A stretch of DNA of 16,056 bases from positions 1,690 through 17,745 of the forward strand of contig DCUH01000094.1 in the NCBI GenBank assembly GCA_002327765.1. Reading direction: 5' to 3'. A program made the position numbers and the translations under genes. The first letter of the stretch is position 1. Each line of letters opens with the position of its first letter. The stretch is from a bacterium UBA2219 (GTDB lineage: Bacteria; Desulfobacterota; Deferrimicrobia; Deferrimicrobiales; Deferrimicrobiaceae). Positions 14,934 through 16,056 of the stretch are shown piece by piece. The notes below the pieces were generated by a model. That model worked only from the letters and a program-made list of their open reading frames with translations, had not been told where the DNA came from and made no database searches.

Positions 14934-15350
14934 ATGGCGGAAAAAGACGTGGCGCAGATCCTGGCGGCGGCCGAGCAGGTGGTGAAGCTCAGGGACGCCG
15001 TCACCCGGACGTGGAGCGCGGTCCTGAAGATCTTCGAGGACCACCTGGATTCCCTCTCGGCCAGCTCCACGGACCTCAAATCCAAGGCGCTCTTTTCCTC
15101 GGGCTCCCCGGAGGTGTTCGCGCAGGACTCCGCCGCGCAGCGCAAGCGCCTCAAGGAGCACGCCAAGGCCATCGCCGCCGCCCCGGAGAAGTTCGTCCCG
15201 ATCCTGCAGCGGATCCTGGAGAAGGGGATGGAATATTCCTCCGGGGAGACGTATCGGTATTCCTCCGAGGTGCTCGCCGCGTCGAAGGCCGAGATCCAGG
15301 CGCTGCTGAAGGCGGCGCAGTGCGTGTTCCTCCCGATGGGCAAGGGCTGA
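14934..15350 (+). CDS. Hypothetical helical protein
   Basis: A 138-aa protein I do not recognise. It has GGAGG 5 nt before the ATG, a candidate promoter upstream, and codon use like its neighbours, so it is very likely a real gene. The sequence is almost entirely helix-forming (MAEKDVAQILAAAEQVVKLR, then KLRDAVTRTWSAVLKIFEDH, and an Ala/Lys-rich second half), with no transmembrane segment and no Cys pair, only one Cys near the C-terminus. A coiled-coil or small four-helix bundle is plausible. It lies 29 bp before the start of the HtrA-like protease on the same strand, so the two may be co-transcribed. The function is unknown. Confidence 0.75.
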   Translation: MAEKDVAQILAAAEQVVKLRDAVTRTWSAVLKIFEDHLDSLSASSTDLKSKALFSSGSPEVFAQDSAAQRKRLKEHAKAIAAAPEKFVPILQRILEKGMEYSSGETYRYSSEVLAASKAEIQALLKAAQCVFLPMGKG

Positions 15351-15379
15351 AAAACCCTTTCCCCGGACGCATCCATCCC

Positions 15380-16056
15380 ATGGACCGCTCTCAGGCATAC
15401 GGGCCCGGCTCCCCCCGTCCAAACGACCCTTTTTCGCGGCGCCTGCTCTTCGTCGCCCTGCTGGCCGCGGCGCTGATGGCGCTATGGCGCCTGATGCCCG
15501 CGATCGAGTCGCTGTGGACGCCGAAAAGCGACGGGGTGCGCACGGTGGCGGCGCGGGGGGACCTCGCCGCCGACGAGAAGGCGACCATCGAGCTGTTCGA
15601 GAAGTCGCGCGACTCGGTCGTGTTCATCTCGACCTCGCGGCTCGTCCGCGACTACTGGACCCGCAACGTGTTCGCCGTGCCGCGCGGCACCGGCTCGGGC
15701 TTCATCTGGGACGACGGCGGCCACGTGGTCACCAACTACCACGTGATCGAGGGCGCCTCCGAGGCCACGGTCCGGCTCGCCGACGGGCGCGACTACAAGG
15801 CGGCGCTGGTCGGGGCTTCGCCCGCGCACGACATCGCGGTGCTGAAGATCGGAGTCGGCATCAAGCGGCCGCCGCCGGTGCCGGTGGGCAGCAGCCGGGA
15901 CCTGAAGGTGGGGCAGAAGGTGTTCGCGATCGGCAACCCGTTCGGGCTCGACTGGACGCTGACCGGCGGGATCGTCTCCGCGCTCGATCGCTCGCTGGGG
16001 GGGGAGCAGGGGGGGCAGGCGATCGAGCACCTGATCCAGACCGACGCGGCCATCAA
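15380..16056 (+). CDS. S1C (HtrA/DegP-like) serine protease, membrane-anchored (3' end outside window)
   Basis: The frame starts at ATG 15380 and stays open to the window end; 225 residues are visible. A single hydrophobic segment (about 22-40) follows a short basic N-terminus and would anchor the protein in the inner membrane, with the rest in the periplasm. The protease domain begins near residue 66: GTGSGFIWDDGGHVVTNYHVIEG contains the catalytic His (H121), ASPAHDIAVLKI the catalytic Asp (D151), and VFAIGNPFGLDWTLTGGIVS is the conserved strand before the catalytic Ser loop (GNSGGP), which would lie just past the window. Any PDZ domain is also beyond the end. No strong ribosome binding site is visible, so coupling to the upstream gene is possible. 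The likely role is quality control of periplasmic or membrane proteins. Confidence 0.88.
   Translation, partial: MDRSQAYGPGSPRPNDPFSRRLLFVALLAAALMALWRLMPAIESLWTPKSDGVRTVAARGDLAADEKATIELFEKSRDSVVFISTSRLVRDYWTRNVFAVPRGTGSGFIWDDGGHVVTNYHVIEGASEATVRLADGRDYKAALVGASPAHDIAVLKIGVGIKRPPPVPVGSSRDLKVGQKVFAIGNPFGLDWTLTGGIVSALDRSLGGEQGGQAIEHLIQTDAAI

Noticed and set aside
15342..15359. Possible terminator after the 138-aa gene (AAGGG/CCCTT)
   Set aside because: The stem is only 5 bp with an 8-nt loop and no T-tract, and the protease gene starts 29 bp after the stop.

Overview
The window is GC-rich, densely packed bacterial chromosome with strong GGAGG-type ribosome binding sites and several GTG/TTG starts. 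The gene content is a Gram-negative set: a lipoprotein, exported methionine sulfoxide reductases, an HtrA-type protease, TVP38/DUF547 proteins and a small CxCxC protein. By inference it suits a Desulfobacterota/'Deltaproteobacteria'-type anaerobe or facultative organism. No rRNA, tRNA, phage, IS or CRISPR sequence is visible.

Layout. (1) 2-1303 (+) is the 3' part of a TPR protein with unusual His-rich motifs. (2) 7421 down to 1375 (-) is a tight five-gene run. In transcription order it encodes a MerA/Lpd-like disulfide oxidoreductase, an in-frame TVP38(VTT)-DUF547 fusion, a sodium:solute symporter, a radical SAM protein with a Cys-rich tail, and a calcineurin-like phosphoesterase that has lost one metal site. 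Genes overlap by 4 bp or sit 2-32 bp apart, and the run ends in a textbook terminator at 1337-1370. (3) Divergent from it, 7542-9986 (+) encodes a TIGR03169-like FAD oxidoreductase and a fused TIGR04282-TIGR04283-type glycosyltransferase. (4) 10077-11307 (+) is a split, exported MsrB-MsrA pair. (5) 12635 down to 11402 (-) encodes a secreted protein with an HD-hydrolase-like histidine pattern and a 55-aa CxCxC protein, followed by a minus-strand terminator. (6) 12764-13201 (+) is a GlcG/HbpS-like protein; it converges on a lipoprotein (14767-13277, -) with an FN3-like domain and a predicted seven-bladed propeller, with a long hairpin between them. (7) 14934-15350 (+) is an unrecognised helical protein, and 15380-16056 (+) is the 5' part of an HtrA-like protease.

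How the genes may work together. The divergent block 1375-9986 is the most interesting region. Redox flavoproteins, TVP38 and DUF547 proteins and the TIGR04282/TIGR04283 glycosyltransferases face each other across about 110 bp. The symporter, radical SAM and degenerate phosphoesterase genes are translationally linked downstream. The glycosyltransferase families carry 'arsenosugar biosynthesis' names in public annotation, but no ArsM or ArsS is in this window, so any arsenic role is only a hypothesis. The right half is an envelope-maintenance neighbourhood: Met-SO repair, an HtrA protease and a lipoprotein. All functional calls come from recognising motifs by eye; no database search was run.
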